DNA of 64,000 bases from Hermatobates lingyangjiaoensis (GCA_026182355.1 JAPFBL010000068.1:3675001-3739000), one strand, 5' to 3'. Positions 13,601 to 25,341 are shown, counted from the stretch's first letter. The notes: generated by a model from the sequence alone, not told the origin. Numbers and translations: made by a program.

Positions 13601-13791
13601 ATGCTGTACATTTTGGACCGATTTTCTATTTAAGAGTATATATGTATATATACTTTGAATACAATTCAAACAGTTTTTAAATGTTTACATGTAAACATAT
13701 ATATTGCTTTGAAATATATAAATATATTTAAACTTTCTCTACGAAAATACGATGCGAAACGGACATATGTAGTTTAATCTACATAAATAAG

Positions 13792-13959
13792 CATAGAGAA
13801 ATTAAAAACACACACTCAAAATCTCTAATTTTCGGTTTGAACCGTCTTCGGGAGAGAAGAGAGGGAAACCAAGCGCACTGGTCTCCCTTCCTTATCTCTC
13901 CTGAAGACGGTTCAACCGAAAATTAGAGACTGTAAGTGCGTGCTTTTAATTTCTCTATG
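13792..13959. repeat. Foldback, second member of the AAUU hammerhead family
   Basis: The inverted arms begin catagagaaattaaaa on the left and end ttttaatttctctatg on the right, and continue inward to matching CTAATTTTCGGTT segments. The right arm has CTGAAGA (13901-13907) and GAAA (13918-13921) with stem CGGTTCAACCG; the left arm has CCGAAGA, so one core is intact and one is damaged. Confidence 0.75.
13901..13925 (+). ncRNA. Hammerhead-ribozyme-like motif (AAUU family)
   Basis: CUGAAGA (a legal CUGANGA box), a GGUU/AACC stem, then GAAA-AUU-A. The palindromic AAUU and an A at the cleavage position repeat the arrangement seen at 13366-13390. Confidence 0.5.
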
Positions 13960-14019
13960 TTTCTTTATGTACATTGAACTTGAAACGGTCCAGCGGACTT
14001 TTAAATAAATACGACAGAC

Positions 14020-14081
14020 AAAGGAATAACTCACTTCTATATGATGACGATCGCCGAAATATAGAAGTGAGTTATTCCTTT
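14020..14081 (+). repeat. Short perfect hairpin with hammerhead-like loop
   Basis: Arms of about 23 bp (aaaggaataactcacttc and its complement) enclose GATGACGATCGCCGAAATAT. This equals a hammerhead core whose first C is replaced by A and whose stem II is shortened. It belongs to the AUAU family seen intact at 26408 and 44010. Confidence 0.6.
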
Positions 14082-14306
14082 ATCTATCACTGTTATACCT
14101 TGGTTTTAATTCGTTTTTAATTTATATATATATACTAAATTCACAGAAAGATAACAAAAACTCACTGCTATATTTCAGGTAGAAAGGATGAGTTGCTCTG
14201 AGGAGAACGTTTATATGTATATAAGTAGTAACAATAAAATAAATGATGGAAATTAATGAAATCAAAGGGAAAAAGGAATAAATCAAAAAGAAGAAAAGCT
14301 TGCTTT

Positions 14307-14330
14307 GAGCCTTTCACTTCATGTCATCAG
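14307..14330 (-). ncRNA. Hammerhead-like motif (AGGCCU family)
   Basis: On the minus strand CUGAUGA, an eight-base spacer, GAAA, then GGCUC. The stem III palindrome has lost one C compared with the copy at 57368-57392. A plus-strand partner lies at 14954-14978, so the two could bracket one inverted element of about 0.7 kb. Confidence 0.45.
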
Positions 14331-14344
14331 ACTCCGACTACCTT

Positions 14345-14950
14345 GTAAATACAAAACAGGTACAACAATGTTACACAGAAGATAAGGGCTTGTAATGTAA
14401 AAATTTGTTATAATGGAAAACAAAGTTTGAGAAGAAAATAAAAAATGAGCAAACATAAGGAAAATATAAGAAACAAACATATTAACATGCAGAAATACAA
14501 AAGAAAGGAAATACTAGATTACAGTGGAAGAATGACTTTAGAGTTAGTATTCATTACTTATAAATTACCAGGAGATTAGGTCCAATTTGTCACCTAAATA
14601 AATTTGGTAGTTAAACAAATTGGAGCTCTTATAAAACTAATTAATATGATGAATCGTACTGGTGATTCTTCCTCTGTTACCTAGAGTTATCTTTTTTCCG
14701 TACAAACAAATTCGTTGGTAAAAAAATGGACCTATTGGTAAATTGCAACTATTTAATATAAACTCCAATCGTATTGGAAAATCCTTCGCTATAACTTAGG
14801 ACTGTCCTTTATTTGTATTTGTATATGTTAATCTTTTATTTCTTATAATTTCCTAGTTTTTCCATTTTCAATTCTTTGTGTTTTCATTTTCTTCTCTTAG
14901 CGTCTCTGTAACCTTGTTGTAGCCTCATTTGTATTTAATTTTCAAAACGT
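14345..14950. other. Interior between inverted hammerhead motifs
   Basis: AT-rich sequence without an open frame of note. It lies between the minus-strand motif at 14307-14330 and the plus-strand motif at 14954-14978 and may be the body of one foldback element. Confidence 0.3.
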
Positions 14951-14953
14951 TCT

Positions 14954-14978
14954 CTGATGACATAAAGTGAAAGGTTAC
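14954..14978 (+). ncRNA. Hammerhead-like motif (AGGCCU family)
   Basis: CTGATGA (14954-14960), spacer, GAAA (14969-14972), then GGTTAC, a decayed version of the GGCCTC stem III. The flanks TCTG and CAGAG pair. The copy is probably inactive. Confidence 0.4.
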
Positions 14979-15037
14979 AGAGTATATTTTTCTTGTTTTT
15001 GATTTTTTCCATGCGGTTTTATTTTTCATATATGCAA

Positions 15038-15176
15038 TGATCAAACCACAATATGAAATGGGAAAAGATAATTCTAAGTAATACTAAGATCTTTCAACCG
15101 TAACAAGCGGTCTTCGCCAGAGTCAAAATGGGTTGATCATTGATTGTATTTCACGTGTTTATGTGAAATCTTGTTA
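15038..15176 (-). repeat. Copy of the GATC hammerhead foldback family, single-armed
   Basis: Shares tgatcaaaccacaatatgaa, aagatctttcaaccg and the tail tttcacgtgtttatgtg with the 6939-7130 element. On the minus strand the box at 15114-15120 reads CTGGCGA (the A6 position changed), followed by the stem and GAAA at 15092-15095. The opposite arm is missing. Confidence 0.65.
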
Positions 15177-15475
15177 TTTATATGCGTGTGAGTGTGTATG
15201 TCTGTGAGTAAAACAGATTTCATAGTAAAGAAGTGAAATAAAATCAAACGTTTAAACCATAGTAAGAAATTGTGAAATGGGCCTATGATCTTTGAAACAA
15301 AACCATTCTTTTTTTCAGAGCGACTTGAAGTAAAACAAGAGAAATGGGGCATATGGTTTAGTATTGAGAAGGGATAGAGCCAAGATCGGTAAATGTAAAA
15401 GGCAAGGTAAGAGAACAAAAGGTTTGCGAGTCAGGGTGAACAAAGGAGTTCAGGAAGAAATAAGTAAAAGTTACC

Positions 15476-15525
15476 TGCTGGATATCAACCCTTGCTAACA
15501 AGGCTATGCTCCATTAACACTGGGT
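15476..15525 (-). repeat. Possible tRNA-derived SINE head
   Basis: On the minus strand TTAATGGAGCATAG resembles a degenerate A box and GGGTTGATATCC a degenerate B box, about 35 bases apart. A CCTTG...CAAGG hairpin sits where an anticodon arm would be. No full cloverleaf can be drawn. Low confidence. Confidence 0.3.
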
Positions 15526-16158
15526 CTAATTTGAATAAACCATTACTATTCTTTACAGTATTTAAATCTATTGAATATAATTAATGAAGAAAAAGCCCAA
15601 AGGTGGAGATGCAAACGGCTTTTGTGTATCGTTAGAAAAATGCATATATACGAATTAAACAAAGCTTAAAGTCAACAACAGAGAAAGGGAACAAGCAATC
15701 TATTCGTTCTAATTTCGGCCACACACCTTTCGCTTATTCAACCCCCGCATTCTTCGGTTATCTTGATGTTTAGTGATTTGAAGACATAGTATAATAGACA
15801 TGTACAATGAATAAAATCAATATGCATTCCAAATATCCGAATATTCCGAGGTTTTAGGTAGGCGAACTTGAAGAAGATTTGTTGTCCAAGCGAGTCATTT
15901 TCGTTAGCTTATATCTATTCAACTTCATAAATGAAATTCTCATTTCCATTTTAAAAAAAAAATGAAAGGTAGTTTTGTGTAAACGAAGGTATGAGGTTTG
16001 AATATTTTTAGAAATATAAAAACATAATGTCAAGGGAGAAGCACCACTGAATTCAATCAACATATGTCTAATTAGTCCCTTTATTCGCAAACTAGCTTGG
16101 CTTAGTTTCATCTCTAATTATGAAATTCATTCTTTATGTCTTTTTGTGTCATTTACAA

Positions 16159-16330
16159 TCAATGAACATTATAATTTACGTGACAAATGTGATTACTTAC
16201 TAGCGGTCTAGAGCCTGCTGACACTGTTATCAGAGCCAGGCTTGTTTCGTTCAATTTGTTCACGAAGAAAAAAGAGAACTGTTGTGCAAGAGATATTTCT
16301 GAAAGAGCGTAAATCTCGGGACCGTACAAA
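16159..16330 (-). pseudogene. CR1-like LINE fragment, region before the reverse transcriptase
   Basis: One minus-strand frame stays open for about 57 codons and contains LAQQFSFFFVNKLNETSL. The pattern LA..F..FF..K is typical of the linker between endonuclease and reverse transcriptase in CR1-type LINEs. It starts without ATG and ends at TGA (16159-16161). A GTAAGT donor-like site inside at about 16200 made me consider a host exon first; the LINE-like pattern is the better explanation. Confidence 0.4.
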
Positions 16331-17494
16331 TTAGATAATTATAAGGAGCCCAAACTTAAATAAACATGAACTTGACCAAATTATTCGCCATCCAAAGAAA
16401 TGGAAAAAGGGTCCATTGAAGGTCTGTTTTCTTGGTTAACGAAAAACTGCCTTACATGGACTTCAATAACATTAGTAAAAAAAGGCCCTAAGGAGATTTC
16501 TTGATCAATGATCACTTAACCAACTACTTTTTAACAACAGGACGAGCACACTCTACTCTGATACACAGTTAATAAGACAAGGACATAATTAAATTATGCT
16601 CAATATCTGGAAGTACGACTTCTAGTATATTCATCATGTTTGTATGAATAAACAACAAACACAAATAAGATTACTTTGAAGAATTCCGACTGTAATATGA
16701 TGAAGAGGTTTAAATTTAATTCGATTAAGCAAATTTTTTATCCTTCATAAAAACAAAAAAAATGTCAATCTACAAGAGGTTTAGTGAACAAGAAAATTAT
16801 TCACAACTAGAGTGCAAATAATCTAACATTATTGCTCACAACTTGGAAGATTTGTTATATTGGAAAAGTAATGACTGAACAGTTCAACAAGAACGGAATT
16901 CACTTGAGTTTTGTTTGTCCAACAGTGCAGTGGATTTAATAAAAAGCTTCTTCCACTCATCGGCTTTTCAGTGGTAAGGGTTGGAGATACGAGACACCTT
17001 GATAATAAACCAATCTATTCCGGATACTTGTGACTCTTGGTCAAGAAAATTGTGGCAAAACATTCATCCAAATTACAGGAATTAGGTGGTGATTCTTTAA
17101 TTAATCAAAACGATGGAAGTTCTAGATACATTTTGGAAATATTTTATCTACCTGAATACCTTTGGCTGCAGAACACATGTTGAAGAGGTCACAATTCAGT
17201 TAAATCATACAACACTAGATCTCACTTCATCTTATCTTATTGTCGAGATTATTGTGTAGACTCAGTTAGTACCTATTCTTGTAAATGGCTACTCAGCCTA
17301 AATATATTCTCTTAGTTACTCATCCTCTGCATTCTCGTGGTTTCGAAACACAAATTACACCTTCTGTTTTTGTTCTAGTATTTGGATATTGCTTACCACA
17401 AAAATCAATTTTTTGTTTTACTGTGACTATCAGTCTTCAATTAGTAATGACAATAATTTTGGTTAATGTTATAATTATAGGAGTTCTAAATGTA
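16331..17494. other. Non-coding stretch
   Basis: AT-rich, no supported gene or element. Short T-rich acceptor-like motifs occur without usable frames. Confidence 0.3.
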
Positions 17495-17663
17495 TTAGAA
17501 GTGAAGAGGTTGCTCGATTGCAGTGAAGGTGTATATAGGAGGATGGCGAATGTTATGAGGGGAGGCAGCTGTAACCAACACTCTGTGGTCAGCCCACGTG
17601 ACTTTCACCTCGTCGCCCTCTGACCGAGCGTCAACCACACCCTCTCCCCCAGACGTCGTATTC
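17495..17663 (-). CDS. Possible terminal exon of an unidentified host gene
   Basis: A locally GC-rich minus-strand frame of 55 codons and TAA, preceded by AG (aattgag). It includes GDEVKVTWADHRVLVTAAS and ends in HF. Codons favour purine in position one and G or C in position three, unlike the flanks. Entry needs one base to complete the first codon. The polypyrimidine tract is weak. A stronger acceptor 28 bases upstream opens a different short frame that ends at GRGCG. A hydrophobic plus-strand ORF at 17285-17623 overlaps and is judged a shadow. Confidence 0.35.
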
Positions 17664-19075
17664 CTCAATTAATCCAATTATCCTCTCTAGAAAACCGGCT
17701 CGCAAGCACCACAACTGATAACTAAAAACATTCTTCGGCAACCACCAATAACAAGTTCCAAATGAAATTCCACCACCATAACGTAAAAAATACGATCAAG
17801 TTATGCCAAATATTTAATCCATTCAGTGGAAAACAAATTAATACCAACTTTTTTAATAAAAGGCAACACTTGCCTTTATAATAAAAAAAATCTATACACT
17901 TTGTTCGAACTCTGAAAAAGAAGATTCCAAAAGAATTACAGACTAATGTTATACATGCAACAAAATGTAAGTACTGTGAACAAGTTTATTTTAGGCAATC
18001 AAGCCTTTTCTTAAAAGAGCCGCTGTACCGACTATTCATACTTCATAAGGACAAATAAGAATAGAACGGCCAAGGAAGTCTCTTTAAAAACCTTATTTAT
18101 CAATATGACCCTGGACTTTTTCCATACCTTAGAAACCAGGTTCACTATAAAATTTTTTTTTTTCATTTTAACATACGGACAGTAATGCAATCGGTGGGTG
18201 GGTGCAAATATAAAAAAAAGAGATTACTAATGCAGTTGTGCATGTACAACCTTTGATCAAATGGGGAACTAATGGATTACTTCCATCAGACAACATTAAC
18301 GAAAAACTACACAGCTCATCTACACTATAGGCTACTACTCCTGGATGTAATATCAAAATGATCTATCAAAGATGTGACCTGTGTCGATCCACAAAAATTA
18401 CTGCTACAGTAAACTCACTCTTTCTCTCTCTCTCCCTCTCTCTCTCTCTCACCAAACGCATACATACTCATTTAAAGTACAATAATATTCCCTTTTGAAT
18501 GACACCAAACACATCCATACCGTTGTCAGGGATGCCAGCAGAATATTTCTCAGCAATTTTCATACAATCATACCGCATTTCAGCATTTGAAATTGGTATG
18601 TTTACGTGGAGAAAGCAAAGTTGCTAATTAAAGAACGGGTGGTAAGGCATAGGAGATGCGAAAGCTTTTTACTACTCCAAGAATTGAACTCTTACAGTTT
18701 ATGAGAGAATATCAATATAAGAAGTGAGTTTCATTCCAACTAAAAGCTTCAGCAAGAGAAAACACAACTTAGTGATTACACCTAAATCTTGTTACTTTAC
18801 ACAAATTTATTTAGAAGTCACAACAAATAATAGAAACTTTTTGTCATTACACTTGCAATGAACATAGTTTTGAATTGGAATGAATGATAGTTTTGAACAA
18901 TTCAGAACCATCATTCTACATTATACAACATTCTCATTTAAAAGCGCAGAAATAAATAAAAATGAATCTATAACGACTATTTCATAAAACAATATAATGG
19001 TCGGGTAGATAAACTACCCCACATTTAAAAAAATTAACTAAATTAATACCAGTTTTATCGAAAGCCTCCCAATTA
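17664..19075. other. Non-coding stretch with CT microsatellite
   Basis: No supported gene. A pyrimidine microsatellite, mainly (CT)n, lies at about 18420-18450. Confidence 0.35.
18418..18451. repeat. CT-rich microsatellite
   Basis: About 34 bases of almost pure CT repeats with two interruptions. Confidence 0.9.
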
Positions 19076-19348
19076 GTGAGCAGTTCCCGTTTTATTTTTG
19101 CTATAATACTACGAGAACAGAAATGCTGCAGTAAAATATACATCGGCCAGACTGGCAATTCATTAAAATTGCGTAACAAACAGCATAAATCGCAATTTAT
19201 TAAGTCGCTAGAGATGAGGACAGTAATACAATATTTTTCATCCATTAATGAGAATTTATATACAATTTATGACATATTGGACAGAAACCAAAAATATCAC
19301 GTACGAAAGATCAATATTTTAAAAAATAAAGAAGCCATAAATAAATAA
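19076..19348 (+). pseudogene. Penelope-like element endonuclease fragment (GIY-YIG)
   Basis: The frame contains CCSKIYIGQTGNSLKLRNKQH followed within 15 residues by a basic and hydrophobic helix. IYIGQTGNSL...R...H is the form the GIY-YIG nuclease motif takes at the C-terminus of Penelope-like retroelements. The N-terminal reverse transcriptase is absent. The 5' part has no conserved sequence, so only about residues 18-90 belong to the domain. It ends at TAA. It is a relic: no intact element surrounds it. Seen: motif. Known: PLE proteins are reverse transcriptase plus GIY-YIG. Confidence 0.7.
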
Positions 19349-20815
19349 ATTTAATAGATCTAACACTATAAACACAGGTAACGGTTTTTTCGAAGTATAC
19401 TCATTGCTAGTGAGCATTAGTATGGCTTCACGTCTAGGCGGTTTACATCAATCAACAGGTAGATAACATTTTTCTAGTTTACACTAATTCACTGATTAGC
19501 AACCGTTTCTACCTTTCCTAGCTTATTTCTCCGTGGTTTAGAATTTTATTTTTATTTTATTTTAAAAATCTTTTTATATGTAGCATATTTATAATCATAC
19601 TCAAAATTTATTGAGTTCCTTCACTAAGAGAGTAATACTAGCGCTCGCTCTTCTCTCTATCTCTCTCTCGTAAAGGTAGAATTTGAATTATAAATACAAG
19701 TAGCCATCAGAATAATTACATCTATAGAAAGAAAACTATGATCTTTAATATTCATGGGAGAATAATAATGTAAACATCTATAATTGTTCCTTTTTTTTAA
19801 TTAAAAAGTTCTTACCTCTACCCCTGAAAAAGGTATCTAATAAAACCGGAAGGCATCATTTGAGAGTTTTGATTTCAACCTGGAAACCTGATGAACGACT
19901 TTTTATTTAGTCCTATTCTATCACACGGACTAAATTTGATATATCTTACCAGAAATATTGACATATAAATGACTATAAATATATTTATAATGGTTAATCA
20001 CAATGGAAAGTTATAAGAGATTTCCAGGAGGTGTTTAACATCGATTCGTTAGATTAGATAGTTGGTTGGAGTGGACTTAGGGGTGTTAAGACCAAGATGA
20101 GTGCCACAGGTGACCAACAAGTGACTGGTCTCCTAGGACAATGGTCGGTCGGCTGTATTAGAAGAGGTTTGGCTCGGACAGGTAAATAATATATGAATCA
20201 ACGCCATTATCGATCACCGGCCACCAAAGAAAAGCACACTCGGCTATCCGCCTGGTCTTTCATTTGTGTTTTAAAACAGTAACAAGGCTGCCACGAAAGC
20301 TCAACCTGCATACTATTCCCTAGTTCTGCTTCCCAATACATCTCCACCATTAGGTTCCACGGTTTGAATCACTATTACAATCAACTGTTTATTTAAGCAG
20401 GTAATAACTAAAGAAGACTTCATTTTACAGCCAGAAAGGAGAATATTTACAAGAACTAATAAAAGACAAACCGATTATAACAAATTTTTGTCTCGAATAT
20501 ATAGTACTTCAAACAAGGTTCCGAATCAAGAGTTTTCATTAGGTCCGAAACCTCATTCAACAGTCACCTTTAAAACCTACAGTAATTATTTTATTTTAGC
20601 AAAATAAAATTAAATAATGGCCTCACTTGGTTAGTAATTCTGAAAAAAAAAAATGTTTTTTCACAGAATGAGAAGTGACGAAAAAAAGTTTCATTGGAAT
20701 GAAGTAAATATGACCAAGATATATATTTCTTTAAAAATAAAAATAAGATTAGTCTAAAATAAAATTAAATTAAAAAGTCAGTAGTTGTGCAATCCGTAAT
20801 TATGTGGTATTTACT
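19349..20815. other. Non-coding stretch with one weak exon-like block
   Basis: At 19826-19860 a sequence of the form CTGAAAAAGG...AAAACCGGAAGG resembles a decayed hammerhead box of the ACGU family. At about 20112-20182 (plus) an AG/GT-bounded GC-richer block is open in one frame (QQVTGLLGQWSVGCIRRG); I do not recognise it. Nothing else is supported. Confidence 0.3.
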
Positions 20816-20957
20816 CATACTGGGGTAAAACGGTTATACAGTCTCCATACTAAAGTTTTTTTTGCCTGATGATGAACAAGAAGTGTTTGAAACGCGTGAT
20901 TTGAATAAAAAACTTCTTTTGTGTGGAGACTTTGTCTTATCGTTTTATCTCAGTATG
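20816..20957 (+). repeat. 142-bp hairpin with hammerhead core at its tip
   Basis: The left arm (20816-20863) and right arm (20906-20957) are inverted copies: catactggggtaaaacg pairs with cgttttatctcagtatg, and agtctcca pairs with tggagact. The core at 20866-20898 sits at the apex, so the arms would form an extended stem I. Confidence 0.75.
20866..20898 (+). ncRNA. Hammerhead-ribozyme-like motif (ACGCGU type)
   Basis: CUGAUGA (20866-20872), a stem-loop in which AACA pairs with UGUU, GAAA (20889-20892), then CGCGU. A15.1-CGCG-U is a palindromic stem III. The base after U is G rather than A, C or U, so this copy may be inactive. Its long stem I is the best preserved of the window. Confidence 0.55.
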
Positions 20958-23404
20958 ATAAAATAAAAAGATAGCAATTTTAATATGGTATTAAAGGCAT
21001 TTTATAAATTATTTACTAATAAATCTGTTATATCATCATAACCAATGTATTAATTTAAAACCAATATATGTTATGCTTTATGAGTGTATAATATGAACGT
21101 GCATGTAATATGAACGCCAGATTTCTTTGCCTTCAAGTCCTACTTCATCAAGCTGTTATAAAGACAAAAAAGATATTTTGTTAGGCCCCTCATGGACAAC
21201 AATGTTCATTATGTTGCTTGCCTTGTTTGTTTCTCTTTCCAGATTTTGATTTATTAATTTCATATGATGTTAATAATGGCAGTCCTTAACAAACCTAATA
21301 AATTATAATTTTTAATTTAAAATTCTTATAAATTAATATAATATCGTTTTTAAATAAAGCTTCATTCTTAAATTATATTATGACTGTTGAAAGCAGAAAC
21401 CTCTTGCCAAACTGGTCCTTTCTGATACAATAGAAGCAAATAAATTGAGTGTTACAGTTTAAACAATATGAGAGGATGAAAAGTTAATGACATACGAGAT
21501 TTGATATTAACCTAAAGTCTTCTCAGCTATTACAGAAAAATGATCCTCGGTAAGACATTATCTGAATATAACCTGAGACGTTATTTAATCTTAAACCCTT
21601 CCAATCTTAGTTCAATTTTCTTTAAAATCCTTCTATTTACCATGAACAGATAAAAAATTTAAATTACAATTTTTCAAAAAAACGGCTAGAGCGATCGATC
21701 AGAATAAGTACGCCCGAAATGTGGATATTCACCATGATTTGAAAATGGAATCCATAGATAGTTACAGCACTACCAATGAAGACAATAAGCTGTGTACTCA
21801 TCCAAACCTCCTTGTACAAGCTCTCAATCCTGCCACTTATTCAAACTCAAACAATTACATCATCCACTTTTTTTTCAACTCCTGGCCACAACAAACAACT
21901 TGCACTATAGAAAACTACGAACGATACGGTATTAATAAACGACATGAAGTACTGACAATCGAAGTTGTATTAGTACAGTAATCAAGCAGTAGGAGACATG
22001 TGGTATGGAACTGCTACTAACGACAAGTACTATAGTGCGCGGATATATATTCCTTTGTCGTTGATCTTTGGTTGGCTAGAGCGACCCATATTCACTCAAA
22101 TTCTTTCAATTCTATCAGAGATACATACTTCAATTTACATTACTCTATATATTGTATTAATTAATTTTTTTTTGTTTTTATTATGATGTTTTGCAATATT
22201 ACTATGTATTTTTCGTCTTTTTTGTAAGCCTAAGAGGAAGGCATTGTTAGGCTCAAAGAATTATATTTCCCTTTTATTCCGTCGGAACAAAACGGAAACA
22301 TAAAATTTGTTCCGAAAAAACCGAAACCAGATTTGACTAGCTTTTTGCTCATTCTCTCTAACTTTCTCACGATCTTTAAATGACATGACGTATTTTCAAC
22401 ATAAGGTAGTAAGTGACAAAAGGTTTTAGTGATGATTCAGTGGTAACCGATAAATAAACGGTACTAAGTTAAATTACTAGGCTAAATTAAACAAATAACG
22501 ATTAACTATTCGGATCTTAAAAACGAATGACTAAAGCATAGAATTTACAAAGGAGAAAAAAAAACGCTAGAAATGTTTATATCAAAAAAGGACCACACCT
22601 CCATTAATTATAGAAGTGGTGTTGCAAATTAGAATAGTTTTTAATGAAGTTATTTCCCAAGAAGTTTCTATAAAGATACAATACACTGTCGTAGTCTGTT
22701 ACTAAGTATAACAAACATACACAAGCTACGGAATTACATATGAAATTGTTCCTATTCTGTGGTTCCCTATCTGCGCTAAGTATTATACCTAGGTTCAAGA
22801 AGTTCAACTAGATAGCACTCAGAGTGATAGCTTTTACTTTAGTTTGGCTTACGCTAAGCTCAGCCTGCGTATAAATTGACAAGGCTTCCGCGGCAGACCA
22901 TTTATAAACATCTAATTCGCATAGAATAAGCTTCACTGACAGTTTTCGTGTACAAATTTTAAACAGGATACTTTATTCTAGCAATAAAATTACCATAAGT
23001 ATCTCAAAGAAAGCAATTATTTGAAGAAAAGAATATAATATTCTTCACTGCATGTTTCTACGGAAATATAATTTTAAAAAAATTGCTTTTTTTCCTAGAA
23101 AATATATATTGCAAAAGTTAAATCATTTTGTTCATTAATGTATTCTAATATTAAACATAAACATAAAAAATAATAATTCTACTTAATATAATTCTTTTTA
23201 AACATTTCTTTATTAAGTCTATAGAATAACAATGTAATTTTTTTGTGTAAAAAGATAATATAAAAATAAAATGAAACTTGTTGGAACAATAATTTGAGAT
23301 AAAAGAAAATATGAGGAGGCTATCGGAATAGTAGGTTATACTAGAGCAAGTTATGTCTTTCAACTGTTCTAAGGTCTGGCAAACAAAAGGTTTGCCCTTG
23401 CCAG
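20958..23404. other. Non-coding stretch
   Basis: Only short ORFs without homology that I can see (for example 21721-21981 and 22604-22807). Two imperfect copies of ttgttccg lie near 22290-22310. No gene supported. Confidence 0.3.
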
Positions 23405-23479
23405 TCTCTGGCCTTAACAGCCCAGTCCCAACCGCCGTATTTCATTCACTTCTTCGGTTATCAATTCAATATAAACAAG
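23405..23479 (+). CDS. Possible internal host exon, plus strand
   Basis: A 75-bp block with a good acceptor (tttgcccttgccag) and donor (AACAAG|GTAATA). Phase 0 to phase 0 reads 25 codons beginning SLALTAQSQPPYFIHFF; a second frame is also open, so the reading frame is not secure. It could splice in phase to the terminal exon candidate at 26574-26648. Not recognised. Confidence 0.3.
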
Positions 23480-24706
23480 GTAATAACTTTATGCTTCTAA
23501 AACAGAAACTGCAATACATTCTTTTTGAATTTCTTTAAGTTCAATACAATTGATCAAAAAGAAATTAACTTGAATCAATATCCATCTATAACTATTTCGA
23601 CAATAATGGCCGATTTTTCACAACTTGAAAACCCTAAGATGCATGCTACAATTCACAACATTTTACGGGTAATAAAAAACACGGGATATAAAGATACCTT
23701 CGTTAGAAGAAGATATGCTTACTTTTTGGTCAATTTCGAAAAATGAAACCTACTTCATACCAATAAAAAACTCTAATCACCCATCTAGTGATCATAGGAC
23801 TTAAATCCCGTATTTGCGATTACAACAAAAATGTATGTTATCACAAACATATAATTAATTTTTGTTCATTATAGAGACATTAGAAGTAGATGGGACATCT
23901 GAGCTTACATATTTGTTTATGTTACATTGTTCCAAAAATTAAGAGTAAATTATAAGAAACAAAGATTCTCAACACAGTTCAGATCCAAATTTAATGTCAT
24001 ACCACAAATGTATCGATTTAGGTTCTTCAGAACAGGTATAACAGATGGAGTTATCATCACCAAAGAGGGATCCTATGAAAAATATAGTAGATCCATAGTT
24101 ATTAGACATTCAGAAATATTTCAACTTTTATAAAAAAAATATAATGAATCCTCTCTATTCCCTCATGTTAAACAAAATGTCATAAGCTAAAACTCCAAAC
24201 TCAAAGGAATTTCTACGTATGGGGTGTAATGATTCTATTCATATAATACCCAGTGATCTCCTACATCAATTTCCAGATTTAGTAATATTTTGTTCATCTG
24301 AATTGTAACCGGAGAGCCATTAGGCTGATGTCCGCGCTTGTTACTGTTGCTGGTGATGGACTCGCAGTGACTGTGGTTCTCGACCCTCCTTTAATCTATT
24401 GAAATCAATAGTTCTCTGTTTGGAAGCAGTTATTCTCTTCAGGCAGGTACCTGAAGACTTAGGCATGACTAATACTCATTTGTATTTTGTGGGAGCTGTT
24501 CTACCATAAAACTGGTACTAATTTCGATTAGCCCATGTCCTGGGTAAGTGGCAATCACAAACGACATAGAGCTCTGCGACTATCAACACTATTATGAGGT
24601 AGTGTTTAAATCGCATACTGACTCAGGTCAGTAGCCATTGTTCTATTCATGTGACAAACAACTAATTTAATTGATTACGAGGTGTATATGTTAGCTGCAT
24701 AATAAG
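23480..24706. other. Non-coding stretch
   Basis: A GC-richer patch at about 24300-24400 is open on both strands and may be an unrecognised exon; neither frame resembles anything I know. Two short plus-strand ORFs (23525-23746 and 23927-24133) are unsupported. Confidence 0.3.
24699..24706. repeat. Left 8-bp target-site duplication of the hAT element
   Basis: ataataag immediately before the CAGGGCTG terminus; the identical octamer is at 25334-25341. Confidence 0.9.
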
Positions 24707-25333
24707 CAGGGCTGTGGAGTTAAGAGTCGAGTTTAATGTATGGACAAGACGAGTCGGAAAAAAATTCTAACCGACTCCGATTCCTAAAAAAAAAAAAAAA
24801 AAAAAAGTAAAGTACTCTGCCTATCTGACTCACCTGGGCAGGGTCGAATTTATAAGAAAAATAAAACTTTACACTGAATATCAACGCCACTGTATATGTT
24901 ATATCTGCCCACTATATTTGAACATGATGGTTGCTTTGGTTACAGAGATATAATGCAAACAAGCACATAGCGGGACAATGGAATGCATGAGTTTTCTTTT
25001 TTATTTCAACAATGAATTTTTTTGTTTACTAGACTGTACTACACTGATGCAAATCGAAATTTTATACTACAAACAGTAAGAATTGAGGTACATAAAATAT
25101 TTTTTTAACAACGTTGATAAAAAGAAGCCAAAAAAGCATAGCTATAGTCATAAAGTTATTTGTGACTTGAGATTAGCTTGATAATTGACTTGACATTGAT
25201 AATATGCCATTTTGGTTGAAAGGTAACGAAAATGGTATACACATCAATATCCAGTTATTATTAACGAGTCGTAGTCCTTTCAAATATCCCATGATCGGAG
25301 TCGGATGTTCAGAGTCCCCATTCACCAGTCCTG
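24707..25333. mobile_element. Non-autonomous hAT DNA transposon, 627 bp
   Basis: Begins cagggctgtggagtt and ends aatgggg-free inverted form tcaccagtcctg, so the termini are imperfect inverted repeats with the CAGGGCTG signature of hAT elements. Inside each end lie repeated GAGTCGG/CCGACTCC-type motifs. A poly-A run of about 22 sits at 24786-24807. There is no transposase frame. It is flanked by a perfect 8-bp duplication (ataataag), the length hAT transposases make. Movement therefore depended on a transposase supplied in trans. Confidence 0.9.
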
Positions 25334-25341
25334 ATAATAAG
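25334..25341. repeat. Right 8-bp target-site duplication of the hAT element
   Basis: ataataag immediately after CAGTCCTG, identical to 24699-24706. Confidence 0.9.

Noticed and set aside
16159..16330. Host exon with GTAAGT donor
   Set aside because: The peptide pattern fits the pre-reverse-transcriptase linker of CR1-like LINEs better, and the frame continues past the donor.
17285..17623. 112-codon hydrophobic plus-strand ORF
   Set aside because: Overlaps a GC-rich block whose minus frame has better coding bias; no family motif; hydrophobic stretch arises from T-rich sequence.
24707..25333. Retroposon explanation because of the internal poly-A run
   Set aside because: Inverted CAGGGCTG-type ends and an exact 8-bp duplication identify hAT; the A run is internal.
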